A stretch of 64,000 bases of DNA from Rheum nobile (lineage: Eukaryota; Streptophyta; Magnoliopsida; Caryophyllales; Polygonaceae). Location: NCBI GenBank assembly GCA_027886185.1, contig WOAB01000619.1:7192001-7256000 (forward strand), read 5' to 3'. This document shows, in pieces, positions 11,512 to 21,390 of this stretch. How positions within the stretch are numbered: position 1 is the first letter of the stretch; every line of letters begins with the position of its first letter. Under the pieces are notes generated by a model. The model saw nothing but the letters and a program-made list of their open reading frames with translations. It was not told where the DNA came from and ran no database searches. The translations under genes and the position numbers were made by a program.

Positions 11512-11966
11512 TGTATGGGGTTCAGTTGAAGAAAAAGCCAAGGTCGACTACTCATAAAGGTCGCCACAACCATGCACTTCCGACTAGCTACATTGGTCAT
11601 GCATACATGGGTAGAATGACCCCAGATGAGCAACTCGTGGTTAAGAGCGTGGGCAAACATTTCATGGGACCGAAAGGTATTGTTGCATATTTGAGAACTT
11701 TCTTTCCCAGAAATGTAACATCCATGAAGCAGGTTGCGAACTATTTGCAAACGTTCCCAATACGAGGATCGTGGGGAATTGACGCTTGCCTAATGGACGC
11801 TAATTTTTTTGCGAGAAAATAAGTACGTAGTCCGTCCTCTGTGGAAGAAGTTAACAAGTGAGGTGGATATCCTATTTTTTGCTCATCCGGACTCGCTACG
11901 CCCGTTGAAGATGTTCCCATATGTGGTAGTTATCGACGTCACCTACAAGACAAATAGGTATGTATT
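11512..11966 (+). pseudogene. Mutator-like (MULE/FAR1-type) transposase fragment
   Basis: The first part reads YGVQLKKKPRSTT, then HNHALPTSYIGHAYMGRM and a segment like the region between the FAR1-type DNA-binding part and the transposase core. A frameshift at about 11809-11822 moves the frame, after which FFAHPDSLRPLKMFPYVVV and IDVTYKTNRY follow. The Asp in IDVTYKTNRY matches the first catalytic Asp of the MULE DDE core. Homology stops near 11966 and the rest of the catalytic domain is absent, so it cannot encode a working transposase. Confidence 0.75.
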
Positions 11967-11988
11967 AAATTTTAATAGAATAGTAGCA

Positions 11989-13282
11989 TTATCGACGCCA
12001 CTTGTGCTTCACGACATTCGTCGACTTGTCTACCAGGACAGTTGTGCCAAGAAGAGTATGTAGGTAAAAAGATGCAATGAGTCCCGCATCCCTCTCGGCG
12101 GCATGTATCATGGCACTCAATCGGGCCATGAGGAAAGTCAATGGAATACCACCATTTGTGTACCACCGTGCAATATCGGTCAGCTCGATACCGAATTCTA
12201 TGGAAATGCGCTGTCTGACCTCCCCGTCGTCCATCCCGGAAGTCATGCTTCTACCGTCAATGGGCAACCCGAGAATATCCCCCCACGGGAAATGGAACGA
12301 GTTCGTCTCGGGGTGCCATTGCTCGACATATGCCGAAATCAAGCAAGCCTTCATCCTCCCGTACTCAAGCGACCCCAGAGAAGTGATGCCGCTAGGCTGT
12401 GCAATTTCTCACCATGTATCCGGGCCCTCTATAATGTGCTCCTCGAGATCTTCATAGTGTGTCTTCCGGACGTGCACCTTCAGAACCTTCCTCGTCCGAA
12501 ACAAAAAATTAATTATCAATATAAGTTAGAAAAAAATATGGAAAAAAGAAATATGTAATGGTAAATATAAAATACGTACCAAATCCTGCTCGGCCTGGCG
12601 GCGCCGACGTCCTCTAAGAGGAGCATCCCCGACAGGTGCATCCTCGGAAGCAACATCCTCGACAGGAGCATCCCCAGCAAGAGCTCGTCCTCCGCATCCC
12701 CTCACGCGTCGCCTACCGCATGCCATAGCCGGAGGGGTATGCCCTAGCCGGAGAAGCAACGAGATCGAGCGGTGCAACAGGAGCCTCCGGAGCAGCATCC
12801 GGCTAGAGATCGGTTAGCTCCCATATCGCCTTCGCGATATGGGTCGGGTAGTTGACAAGGAGGGTAGGTCTTCGTGGCCCTCCCGATATCCAAGAAGTAG
12901 TGCAATAACCAGTGTAGGAGCTGGTGCGGTCTCCGATGCAGGAGCGGGATTTGGAACCGGCTCAAAAACGGGAGGGGGAGAGGAAACTGGACTCAAAATA
13001 TGGCCGGAAGTAGTAGGGGGAGCGTCATCTATCCCCAAATCATCGGCCGTCAGAATAGGATCGAAAGACTCCACATAATCCCGATCCAAGTCGTCCCCAT
13101 CATCATCATCCGACGGTATCACGAGAAGAAGTCATGACGTGGACGTCCTCAATGACCACATCATCGTGGGCGGGTGATGAGGACGGCTGTGTAGCGTCTA
13201 AAATCTCGCTGCTAACAAGCGTCACACGCTGACGTGGCGACACGGTCACACCACGTCTCCGACTCGAACGTCGCTTCGGCAT
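11989..13282 (-). pseudogene. Plant mobile domain (PMD, MAIN-like) pseudogene
   Basis: Minus strand. The start is probably MPKRRSSRRRG at 13282. A frame change follows into an acidic, Pro/Ala/Thr-rich region (12814-13122), then a basic stretch at 12590-12800, then the conserved part: SLGSLEYGRMKACLISAYVE, QWHPETNSFHFPWG, DILGLPIDGR, GIPLTFLMARLS and LLGTTVLVDKSTNVV. This order matches the aminotransferase-like/PMD family that includes MAIN, found both in host genes and in transposons. A TGA at 12409-12411 interrupts the domain, and roughly 15 residues normally lying between FHFPWG and the GLPI motif are missing. It lies antisense to the MULE transposase fragment. Product and function are unknown; this copy is broken. 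Confidence 0.7.
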
Positions 13283-13324
13283 CAGATTTTTCACCGACAA
13301 CGAAGAAAAGAAATCTCGTACAAG

Positions 13325-13765
13325 CTAAAATTACATATTATTAAGATACATTAGATTCATTTAATTATTTTTTTATAATTTAAGTTTAATTATTAAATTT
13401 ATTCTAATTTGTTCTATTTTTTCTAATTTATTACAATTTATCTAATTTAAAATATGTAAGATTTATCAATTATTTATTTAATTTATTGTAATTTAAGTTT
13501 ATTTAATTTATTCTAATTTCTTATAATTTATTACAATTTACAATTTATTATAATTTATGTATAATTATTCAATTTATCTAATTCAACCGGTTGGTCAAAT
13601 TTATTCCTACAACTATTTCTAAACTAATTTCTAAGACAATTATAATTCATAAACTAATTGCAATTCTAATTTATAATCTAAACCATAAACTAATTTTCGT
13701 ACACTATCTAAACTATAAATCATATAATAGTGTGCGTTATTAAATAAAAAAATATGATTTAGGAA
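13325..13765. other. AT-rich spacer inside the MULE
   Basis: Low-complexity DNA dominated by variants of AATTTATTNTAATTTA. No coding potential is seen. It separates the PMD pseudogene from the Gly-coding GC-rich block. Confidence 0.6.
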
Positions 13766-14242
13766 TTACAAAATTACATATCGCTTGGCTTCCCCATTTA
13801 CGAGTAACTGACGGCGTCTCAACATCGTCTGCTCCAAGTGCCGAAGTAGTATCGTCGACATCCGCACTACTAGATGGCATGCCTCAAACTCATGCCCCAG
13901 CTCGGGTTCGGGATTCACCCGGTAATATGATCGCGCCTCCACGGCACCTCCTTCAACCGACGCCTCCACCTCCACGCCGCAACTGCCTCCTCTGGCCGCC
14001 GCCTCCACCACCGCCTCCTCCAGACTGCCACCTCCGGCCACCGCCTCCACCTCCGATCTGACACCACCACCAACCACCCCCACCTCCGAGGCGCCTCCTC
14101 CGGCCACCGCCACCAACTGCACGCCTCCGCCACCTCCAGCCACCGTTGAATTTCCTGCGTCACTGCCCACCGCCGTCACCGCCACCAGTGGCTTGCCGCC
14201 ACTCCCGCCAGAAACGCCGGCCTCCCCTAATGTTGGTTCCAT
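13766..14242 (-). CDS. Gly/Val/Glu-rich hypothetical ORF inside the MULE
   Basis: An ATG at 14242 opens 158 codons on the minus strand. The first two thirds are compositionally biased (repeated GGG, VEAVAGGG-like runs) because the DNA is an imperfect trinucleotide-like (GCC/CCG/TCC) repeat; the antisense frame is equally long and Pro-rich. The last 50 residues (RSYYRVNPEPELGHEFEA onward) are normal in composition but unrecognised. It may be a captured fragment of a gene for a Gly-rich protein or chance reading of a GC-rich repeat. I do not assign a function. Confidence 0.25.
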   Translation of the reverse strand: MEPTLGEAGVSGGSGGKPLVAVTAVGSDAGNSTVAGGGGGVQLVAVAGGGASEVGVVGGGVRSEVEAVAGGGSLEEAVVEAAARGGSCGVEVEASVEGGAVEARSYYRVNPEPELGHEFEACHLVVRMSTILLRHLEQTMLRRRQLLVNGEAKRYVIL

Positions 14243-14501
14243 GGGTGATTTTTCGTGAGAAGACAAGAGAAGAGGGAGATTGATAAAAAAAAATCTGTCG
14301 CCCACGCCGTCAAAGAAAAACAAAGGAGGAAGAAGAAGCTGATGCGCCGCGCGCTGGATATAACCTAAATTTTGATGCGCCAGCACCAGTCTTAAGCCTT
14401 GATGCGCCATTTTTTAGCACACCACTAGGCGGGCTTTTAGTTGGGCCGCGTTAATTTTTTGGCCCAACAAACTGTGCGCCTTATTTTGGCGCATCAGTGG
14501 C

Positions 14502-14689
14502 TGGGCAAAATTTTGCAATTGTCTGGTACACCATTTTTTGGCATGTGAAATTTTCCATTTCTTGCCAAATTATACCCCTTAGCATCTACGTCTATTTTAG
14601 GCGCACCATAATGCGTGCGAAAAGAACAAAAAAATGCGTGTATATATGGTCTGTCTACAAACTCTCAACTTTTACAATAGAAAGTGGTG
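14502..14689 (-). repeat. Right terminal inverted repeat of the MULE
   Basis: Inverse partner of 11270-11454, about 188 bp. Just inside it, 14400-14500 carries several TGATGCGCC/GGCGCATCA motifs that also occur at 14340-14410. Confidence 0.85.
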
Positions 14690-15963
14690 CCTTAGAAAGT
14701 TTGATCTTTACTTATATATCTTTGCTATGTTATCAAGGATAAAACGTATTTTACACTTCTTTCAATCCAGCAATCACTCATAAATCATAATACATAAAGA
14801 CATACATGTAGACTAAGAATACATCTAACTTATAATTATAACTTTATACTAGCAGCACCATGAAAAAAGAATTATTCTAATGTGAGATACAATTGAAAAA
14901 ACCATCTTGAGGCAAATAGTCGTGAAAATATCACCCATATAATATGCCTTCACTGGGTTGTGAGGTACTTGCACCGGTGCAAAGTGTTGCAGACAGCGGT
15001 GTCAGTACGCTCAATTTGAACGGAAACGGACACCGTTGGAGAGTGAGAGGAGAGCGAGTTGGTCGGTAATAGATACCGTTCAAATGGCTGGTAATGAACA
15101 CCACTCAATACTGGCAAATAATTGATTTTTTTTTCAATGAAGGTATTGGAACAACTAACCCAAAAATAGCAAAGCCCAACTCATCCACTATTAGTAATAT
15201 GTTTAATAATATTGACATGTACCAAGTACGTATAAAAATATGTTCACATATATCATGTATATATAATTGTCATGCATGTTAAATTAATTAGTTAAAAGGA
15301 ATTACACTTGCCATAAAATAGTTAGCAATTTGCTCATAAAAATTACGTATACGTTCAACATAGTTTATGATATAATATTATTTCAAAAAAAAATTAGCTT
15401 TTTCATAAATATATAATTTATTATTGGTAGCATTTAGTTTATATTATCATGCTTATATACTTATATATAGCATCATATAAACTTTTTTATGAAAAAATAA
15501 ATTTATAACTAATACTTTTTTAGTCACTTTGAGTAAATATTAGTCTCGTATCATCTATAATTAAATGTCCTTCAATGATATAAATTAGTAAATCGATATG
15601 TATTAGGAGTCTTGTCCTTCAACTAGCTTCATCTACCAAAGGGTGTGTTCGGTAATTTTTTGGTGCGGGAGTGGAAGTTAGGAGTTGAAGCAAGAAGGGG
15701 GTTGAAGTTGATGGATTTGCTTAATGCTAGGGGGTAGAGTAAGCAAGATGAAGGTAGTTGAAGCTGAAAAGATTACACAAATTGTCCTTGAAATTTGTTT
15801 TTCTATACTCGTCCCTAGAGCAAGCTATCCAGATTTCAGTGTTTGCAGCTCTGAACCTTTCCTCCATTCGCAACCCTTTGAAGGTACGTATTTTCCTCCA
15901 TTCGCAACCAATATGCTTGAATTATTTGGTGAATTTTAGGATCGTTTTTTAATGTTTGGGCAG
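14690..15963. other. AT-rich intergenic DNA
   Basis: No gene or complete element is recognised. At 15641 the phrase GGGTGTGTTCGGT looks like the start of a common plant MITE type, but I found no inverse partner. Confidence 0.5.
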
Positions 15964-16593
15964 TAGGGGTGAGCAAATATATCCGATCCGGCTGATCCGA
16001 TCCGAAAATCCGCCGATCCGTATCCTAAAAATCCGTATCCGAAAATATCCTTTAAGTTTTTATCCGTATCCGATCCGATCCGAGTGATTTTGCCGGATAC
16101 TTGAACCGGATACGGATCGAGATATTTAGCTTACCGGATATTCGAAAATATCCGATACTATTCATATAACATTTATAATCATAAATTTGTTTATTATAAC
16201 TAATATATTGAGTAATATATTAATAAATTTTACATCCTTAATCACATATTTATATTGTTGTCCAAGTAAAATAGTGTAAATATGTTTTCATATGAATAAT
16301 AAGTGTGTATATAATTTAAATCGTACGAACAAATTAAGAAACAACCTACAAATTTTATTTCTTCATTTACAATTTATTACTTTTGAATTTAAAAAATGAA
16401 TATATTGATTTATTTTTAATAGATTTGTAGTAATCGGATAATTCGGATATCCAGCTCAGATATCCGATCCGATCCGGGTCTTTTTTACCGGATATCCGTT
16501 TCAAAACGGACCGGATACGGATTGGGGTTTTGTAAATTTTTTAAACCGGATATCCGGTATACCGGATCGGATATATCCGTTTGCTCACCCCTA
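15964..16593. mobile_element. hAT-type MITE, 630 bp, 8 bp TSD
   Basis: Ends are TAGGGGTGAGCAAA and its exact reverse complement TTTGCTCACCCCTA. They are flanked by the perfect 8 bp duplication TTGGGCAG at 15956-15963 and 16594-16601. Both subterminal zones are packed with ATCCGATCCG/CCGGATAT motifs on opposite strands; the core is AT-rich and non-coding. The 8 bp duplication and the G/C-rich repeated subterminal motifs fit a non-autonomous hAT element. Confidence 0.88.
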
Positions 16594-16601
16594 TTGGGCA
16601 G

Positions 16602-17488
16602 TAGTAGATTATTTTCAAGTAGTAATTCATGTGTTTTGGGTCTGTTTGGTGAAAAATCATCCAAAAACTGAAAACCCTAATTTTGTTGCACTCTGGGAGA
16701 ACCATAATTTCATATTTGTACCTATAATTTTATTGTACCCTAAGGTTGTCCCCATGTTATTTAGCATAATTTGGTCTTAAATTTGAAGTTGGAGATAACC
16801 ATTGAAGGTTAGTTCTTCAACTTTTGGGTTTGAGTGACTGCACTTAAGGTGTTCGATGAATTGCCTCACTTTATTTTTTTGTATAATGAAGTAGCAAATG
16901 AACCTGCATTTGTGTGGACTTGAGGAGATCTACTTGTATAATCTTGTTGTTAATCTCCCTAACAAATGAATCTGCATTGCACTTGAGGAGATATCACTAG
17001 TTGTATAATCTTGTTGTTAATCTCCCCAACAAATGAATCTGCATTGCATTCAAGTCATGGGATATATATGCAAATGGTTGTGATCAAGTCTTGATAGAGA
17101 TAAAGAAAGTAAGGTTGTTAGTTGTATGAAAACTCCAAAAGAGAGCAAAGAAACCATCAACGGTTCTTAAGATGAAATATATGCCTTGGTAAAATTTTGC
17201 TACTGAAGATTTATGTTTTCACTTTCTTGAACCATCAACTATTATGAGCAGTCTCTTGCATTCTTACTATCAAACAAAGTTTTGTGTTGGATGTAGTTCT
17301 CACATTGGAAATAGTAATAAAGGATTGCTTTCTAATTCATGTTGATCCTAATTCTTTAGATATTTTGTACTTCAGGCATTTGAGAGAGTTGTTTCAAGTA
17401 TATCTTCTTGATTATATGCTAGCCATATGTGGAGCTGATGCTCTTAGGGAGTTGTCTTCTCCTGGGAAGAGTGGAACTCAGTGGCTTA
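16602..17488. other. Intergenic DNA with a 60-70 bp duplication
   Basis: No gene is recognised. About 16913-16980 and 16980-17050 share ACTTGAGGAGAT, TTGTATAATCTTGTTGTTAATCTCCC and AACAAATGAATCTGCATTGCA, a local tandem duplication. A weak ORF at 17284-17526 has no recognisable domain. Confidence 0.45.
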
Positions 17489-17818
17489 GTGGTGATTCAT
17501 TTGTTTTTGTATGCCTTGCATTCTAATTGAAAATTGCATTAGAAAGTTGGATCCATGAAGATATTGACATTTTAATAATATGATGCATTTGGTTTTAGGT
17601 TCTTATAAGTAGTACAGTTGATACTTGAGGAATCACAAGCTAAATTTGGTTTTCAATTAGGTACTTGAGGGCTAATTATCTGCAGGGAGGCATACCATCA
17701 GAGATTGAAAATCTTTCCTATCTTAACATATTGTATGGAATTCTTATTCTCTATTGAACTCCGCAAGTGGTGATTCATTTGTTTTTTTCTGCCTTGCATT
17801 CTAATTGGAAATTACATC
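17489..17818 (+). repeat. 52 bp direct repeat flanking an LRR fragment
   Basis: 17489-17540 and 17767-17818 share GTGGTGATTCATTTGTTTTT and CTGCCTTGCATTCTAATTG-like text with a few mismatches. The LRR-coding scrap lies between them, which suggests a duplication during decay of a former gene. Confidence 0.6.
17662..17739 (+). pseudogene. LRR receptor-kinase exon fragment
   Basis: 26 codons read YLRANYLQGGIPSEIENL followed by SYLNILYG. This is one leucine-rich repeat with the LxxNxLxGxIPxxIxNLxxLxxL pattern of plant LRR receptor-like kinases. It is preceded by an AG acceptor-like sequence, but no flanking LRR exon or kinase domain is nearby. It is a relic of a longer gene. Confidence 0.55.
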
Positions 17819-17952
17819 TTAAGGTGAAGTAATTTTTAGATTATAAGAATATGATTTTTTTCCCAATAATTTAAAAAGTACAATAAATATTACTTATACT
17901 CAATTTTTTAAATGTTATATATAGAAAATTTTATATTAATTTTCTTATTCTT

Positions 17953-18002
17953 ATATATTTCTTTTGATAATTAAAACACTATAATTATCAAAAGAAATAT
18001 AT
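17953..18002. repeat. Perfect 20 bp inverted repeat, 10 bp loop
   Basis: 17953-17972 (ATATATTTCTTTTGATAATT) and 17983-18002 are exact reverse complements around a 10-base loop. No gene end is nearby, so this is not clearly a terminator. It may be the tip of a foldback element or a MITE remnant. Confidence 0.7.
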
Positions 18003-18315
18003 CGACATTGGAATTAAACACCAACTTGCTACAATGTTCTACACATGGATTTGCAAATTACATCGACATACTTGAATTGAAGATGCAAACTAACCAAATC
18101 ACTACTAAGATTTCCTTTATAATCAGTCATAAAACACTAAAACAAGATCAATTTCATGCAAACATTTCAAATATGACAACTCGAAAGCACTTTGGACAAT
18201 AAAGCTTCAAAAAGAACAATATATTTTCTTGAAATGCCTTGGCTGGATCAAATTACTTTTCTTCAACATAACTCTCATTCAGATCAAATTCAACACCAAC
18301 ATTGAGCGTCAGAAC

Positions 18316-18784
18316 TGTTGGTGGTAGTCTCTTGTGAGACATGCATGTACATCCCACATCGAGATTGTGGAAGAAATTGAAGCTATATTTATATAGCTAG
18401 CCCTTTTATTTAGTAAAATAGCAATACCAAGTGTAGCCCCCCTATTATATATATATTATATATCAAAGACTTGGGACTTGGGGGGCTTGGGCCTTTTAAC
18501 CCATCGGGCCCATTATTTTGTTAGTTAATTTCGATTTTCCCGTCAACTACTTTGAACCGCCATAACTAACTCGGTTGTTAGTTGTTTTTGGTTGCTATAA
18601 ATATGCAACATATTCTTCATTTTTCGTAGAGAGAACAATTTCAGATTTGCTATCTGAATAGTTCTAGGCTTTGTTGTATCCTTAGAGTGAATTTGTCTGC
18701 AACCCAAATAACAACTAGAATTGGGGGCAAATATCACTCAAAAGAAAGTGATCCACGCCTCAAATCCAAACCAATTGTCCAACA
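18316..18784 (+). mobile_element. Solo-LTR-like sequence, 469 bp
   Basis: It starts TGTTGG and ends CCAACA, the usual inverted tips of copia LTRs. It contains a good TATA box (TATAAATA at 18596-18603) with transcription-start-like spacing. No internal region or second LTR is seen. Flanking pentamers (AGAAC and ACCTC) do not match, so a clean insertion is not proven. Confidence 0.4.
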
Positions 18785-21111
18785 ACCTCCTTCGGTAACT
18801 CGTTCAAATCAAAATATCTTCCTCGTTCGGTGGGAGGTTTCAGTCGGAGTCATGTTTCACATGTAAATCAATACCATCACTCCCATTAATAGTGGTTGAA
18901 GCCATAGATAACCAAGTTCCTCAGAACTCTTGAAAAATAAAAGAAATTTGCAATGAAGGAGATGCCAATACTAATAAAAGGTACCAGAAAAGTATCAATG
19001 GTGCAAATCCAAACATACTAATTAACACAAACCGGCAATAATAAACAAAATAAAGGAAGAAAATCAAGAAATTACCATTCAATTTGATTACGGAGTATGT
19101 GGATTGTTAATGGAGTGAAACTCATCTACTTATTAACACAAACTTACAGTAATAAAAAATATAAAGGGACGAAATCAAGGAGTTATTGTTGATGGAGTGA
19201 AACTTTCTTCTTCATATTTTCCATGGAATAATATACACTACAAATTTGGGTGGAGCAGCTTTTGATTGGGAGAAAGAAGACAACTTTTAAATTTGTAAGA
19301 AAGAGAGCCTTTGGTAAAACATGATTTTTAACTCATAATTATAAAGGGAAAAAATATGTAAAAATTTATAAAACTGCAAGTATATATTAACAAAAATACA
19401 TACCTAAAACGACAACTATTGCTTAACGGATGGAGTATAAAGCACTTTGTGTGCAAGTTGGGTAAGATCTTTCTTTCATGCATTTTCTATTGAAGCTCTT
19501 CAATTTCAGCCCTTCCTTTTTGAGAAATCCTTGGCTTCCATTTCAAGAGGCAAATCTTATGCATCCTCTACAATATCCATCTATCAAGGTGTTGTACGAG
19601 AGAAAATTAGCAGAACAATCCTTCACTTCCATTTCAAGAATTAAACCGTGTGCCACCTTATGCCTCCCTCTTTTGCAATACCCATTCCATTGTTGCCTTT
19701 ATTGCATAGTAAATTTATTAGGACACCAAAAGTCACAAAATTGGAAGTTATTTATCACTTCAGCATAGAGTCACTTAGTATCTTTTTCCATCCCTGAACA
19801 AAAGAGAGTCACTTCAGCATAGAGTCACTTAGTATCTTTTTCCATCCCTTGCACACGAGCTGTAGGCCACTCTAATCTATTGAGTGATCATCAAGGATAG
19901 CATTAGACATGTTTGGCTTTCATAGTACATGTTAAGGAGGGTACTACAAAAGAGAGTTGTATGCCAAACACAATGTTTAATGTTCTCATTGACGGCCATC
20001 AATAGTTAAATGTAAGCATTTGCTCTTTGTTGAAATGATAAGTAATGGTGTTTGTCGGAGTCCCGATAAATTCACTATGCAAGACAAGAAAGGCAAAGTG
20101 GAACAAGGACTATTGGAATTGGGACGATGATGACCATGCTTCAAAATGAGGCCTAAAACTGAAAATGCAGCATACCCAAATTCCATGCCGCAATTGCGCA
20201 TTTAACGTGACGAAGTCTGATCTGGACCCAAAAACACCTGAAATATCCTACCTAGACTTGGGTCAGAAATTAGAAATTGATGGCGAGAGAGAAATGCTTA
20301 CATTTAATAGTGCCTTGTAGCACCGAATTGGAGGGTGGATATATGTCTCATAGAAGTACTACTGGGCATCTCTAAGGTCAACTTTACCCGATTTGCAATC
20401 AACTTGTCCATCACACTCCTACCAGACAAGGATCCTCATAGAGAAGGCAGCGTCAGATGAAGAGAATCAAAGAGAGCAGACTGCAACATAGAAATTAAAA
20501 CCAATTACAGAGAGAAACCGGAAAGAGCATACACAGTACAACTTCCTCTTCCTATCTTTTATTCAGTTAGATGTTACAACTATCTCTCTTTTAAATGGTA
20601 CTCCATATTTCATTAGCACAAATTTCATGTTAAAAAACATCCACAGTTCTACAATCAACTCAAAAGTAGGACCAATAATCCCAGGATCCAAACAACTCAG
20701 TTTGCCAGACAATCTCAGCCTTGTCATCAAACAATTAGAAATCCCTACTCCCTAGAGATGAGATACAAGGGGTTTCAGATGAATTAAGGTTACATATATG
20801 TTCTTTGAACACAAAATCAACACATGTGTTTCCATCGAACCCATTAAGAGTTGACTACGTTTGTATACATATAAAGAAAACTTATCATCACCTCGAGAGA
20901 AAAAGAGAGAGAAAATCGTGGATGAGCAGCTGCGGCGGCGTGGTGAGTGAATTGAAAACAAATTGTAAGGGAAAGGAACTAGGTTTAGCATGACTTATAG
21001 CGGTGGATCCGTCCATGAAAACAAATGAATCTCATTTGTTTGTTTTTCTCCAGAAACAAAAAATGAAACTCGTAACATTTAAAACTTAAACCCTATTTTT
21101 TTTTATAGGAT
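18785..21111. other. Intergenic DNA with local duplications
   Basis: No complete gene is recognised. On the minus strand at 18820-18905 a short frame begins MASTTINGSDGIDLHVKHDSD and decays; see findings. An imperfect duplication around TTAACACAAAC and GGAGTGAAACT lies at about 19015-19205. A perfect 40 bp repeat lies at 19756-19795 and 19810-19849. Confidence 0.4.
19756..19849. repeat. 40 bp perfect direct repeat, period 54
   Basis: CACTTCAGCATAGAGTCACT and the following 20 bases occur twice, separated by 14 bases. No function is apparent. Confidence 0.75.
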
Positions 21112-21388
21112 AAGAATTCGATTTACCACACGTATCAATATATAGTAAATTGATGGACCAACTTAAACCCTATTTTAATAACAACTCTCTCTCTTTTTTT
21201 ATGAGGAAAGAATTGGAAATATTTACTTTTTAAAAGTAAACCAACATAAGAATTGGAAATATTTACTTTTTAAAAGTAAACCCTATTTTAATAGCATTTT
21301 AATAAGAATTCGATTTACTTTTTATCAATATATAGTAAATTGATGGACCAACTTAAACCCTATTTTAATAACAACTCTCTCTCTTTTC
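21112..21388. repeat. Duplicated segment 3' of the LINE
   Basis: About 21112-21200 and 21303-21388 share TCAATATATAGTAAATTGAT, GGACCAACTTAAACCC and ACAACTCTCTCTC. Between them a second pair (about 21208 and 21249) repeats AAGAATTGGAAATATTTACT. This lies just 3' of the LINE coding end and may be its 3' untranslated region or duplicated flank. Confidence 0.6.
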
Positions 21389-21390
21389 TT

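Larger units (their letters stand above)
11270..14689 (+). mobile_element. Mutator-like element with captured gene, about 3.4 kb
   Basis: Long terminal inverted repeats (11270-11454 and 14502-14689) enclose a Mutator transposase fragment on the plus strand and a PMD-domain pseudogene on the minus strand. Outer ends read CACCACTTTCTATTG. I could not find a convincing 9-11 bp target duplication, so the true ends may lie slightly outside. Because the transposase is cut off and a host-type domain lies opposite, the element looks like a defective autonomous or Pack-MULE-like copy. Confidence 0.7.

Noticed and set aside
13879..14061. Pro-rich ORF
   Set aside because: It is antisense to the Gly-rich frame in a GC-rich repeat; composition alone explains both.
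11255..14700. Target duplication of the Mutator-like element
   Set aside because: The flanks of the inverted repeats do not match over 8-11 bp, so no duplication is claimed.
15641..15740. MITE beginning GGGTGTGTTCGGT
   Set aside because: No inverse partner or target duplication found within 2 kb.
18311..18789. Perfect TSD for the solo-LTR-like sequence
   Set aside because: The flanking pentamers AGAAC and ACCTC differ; the call stays tentative.
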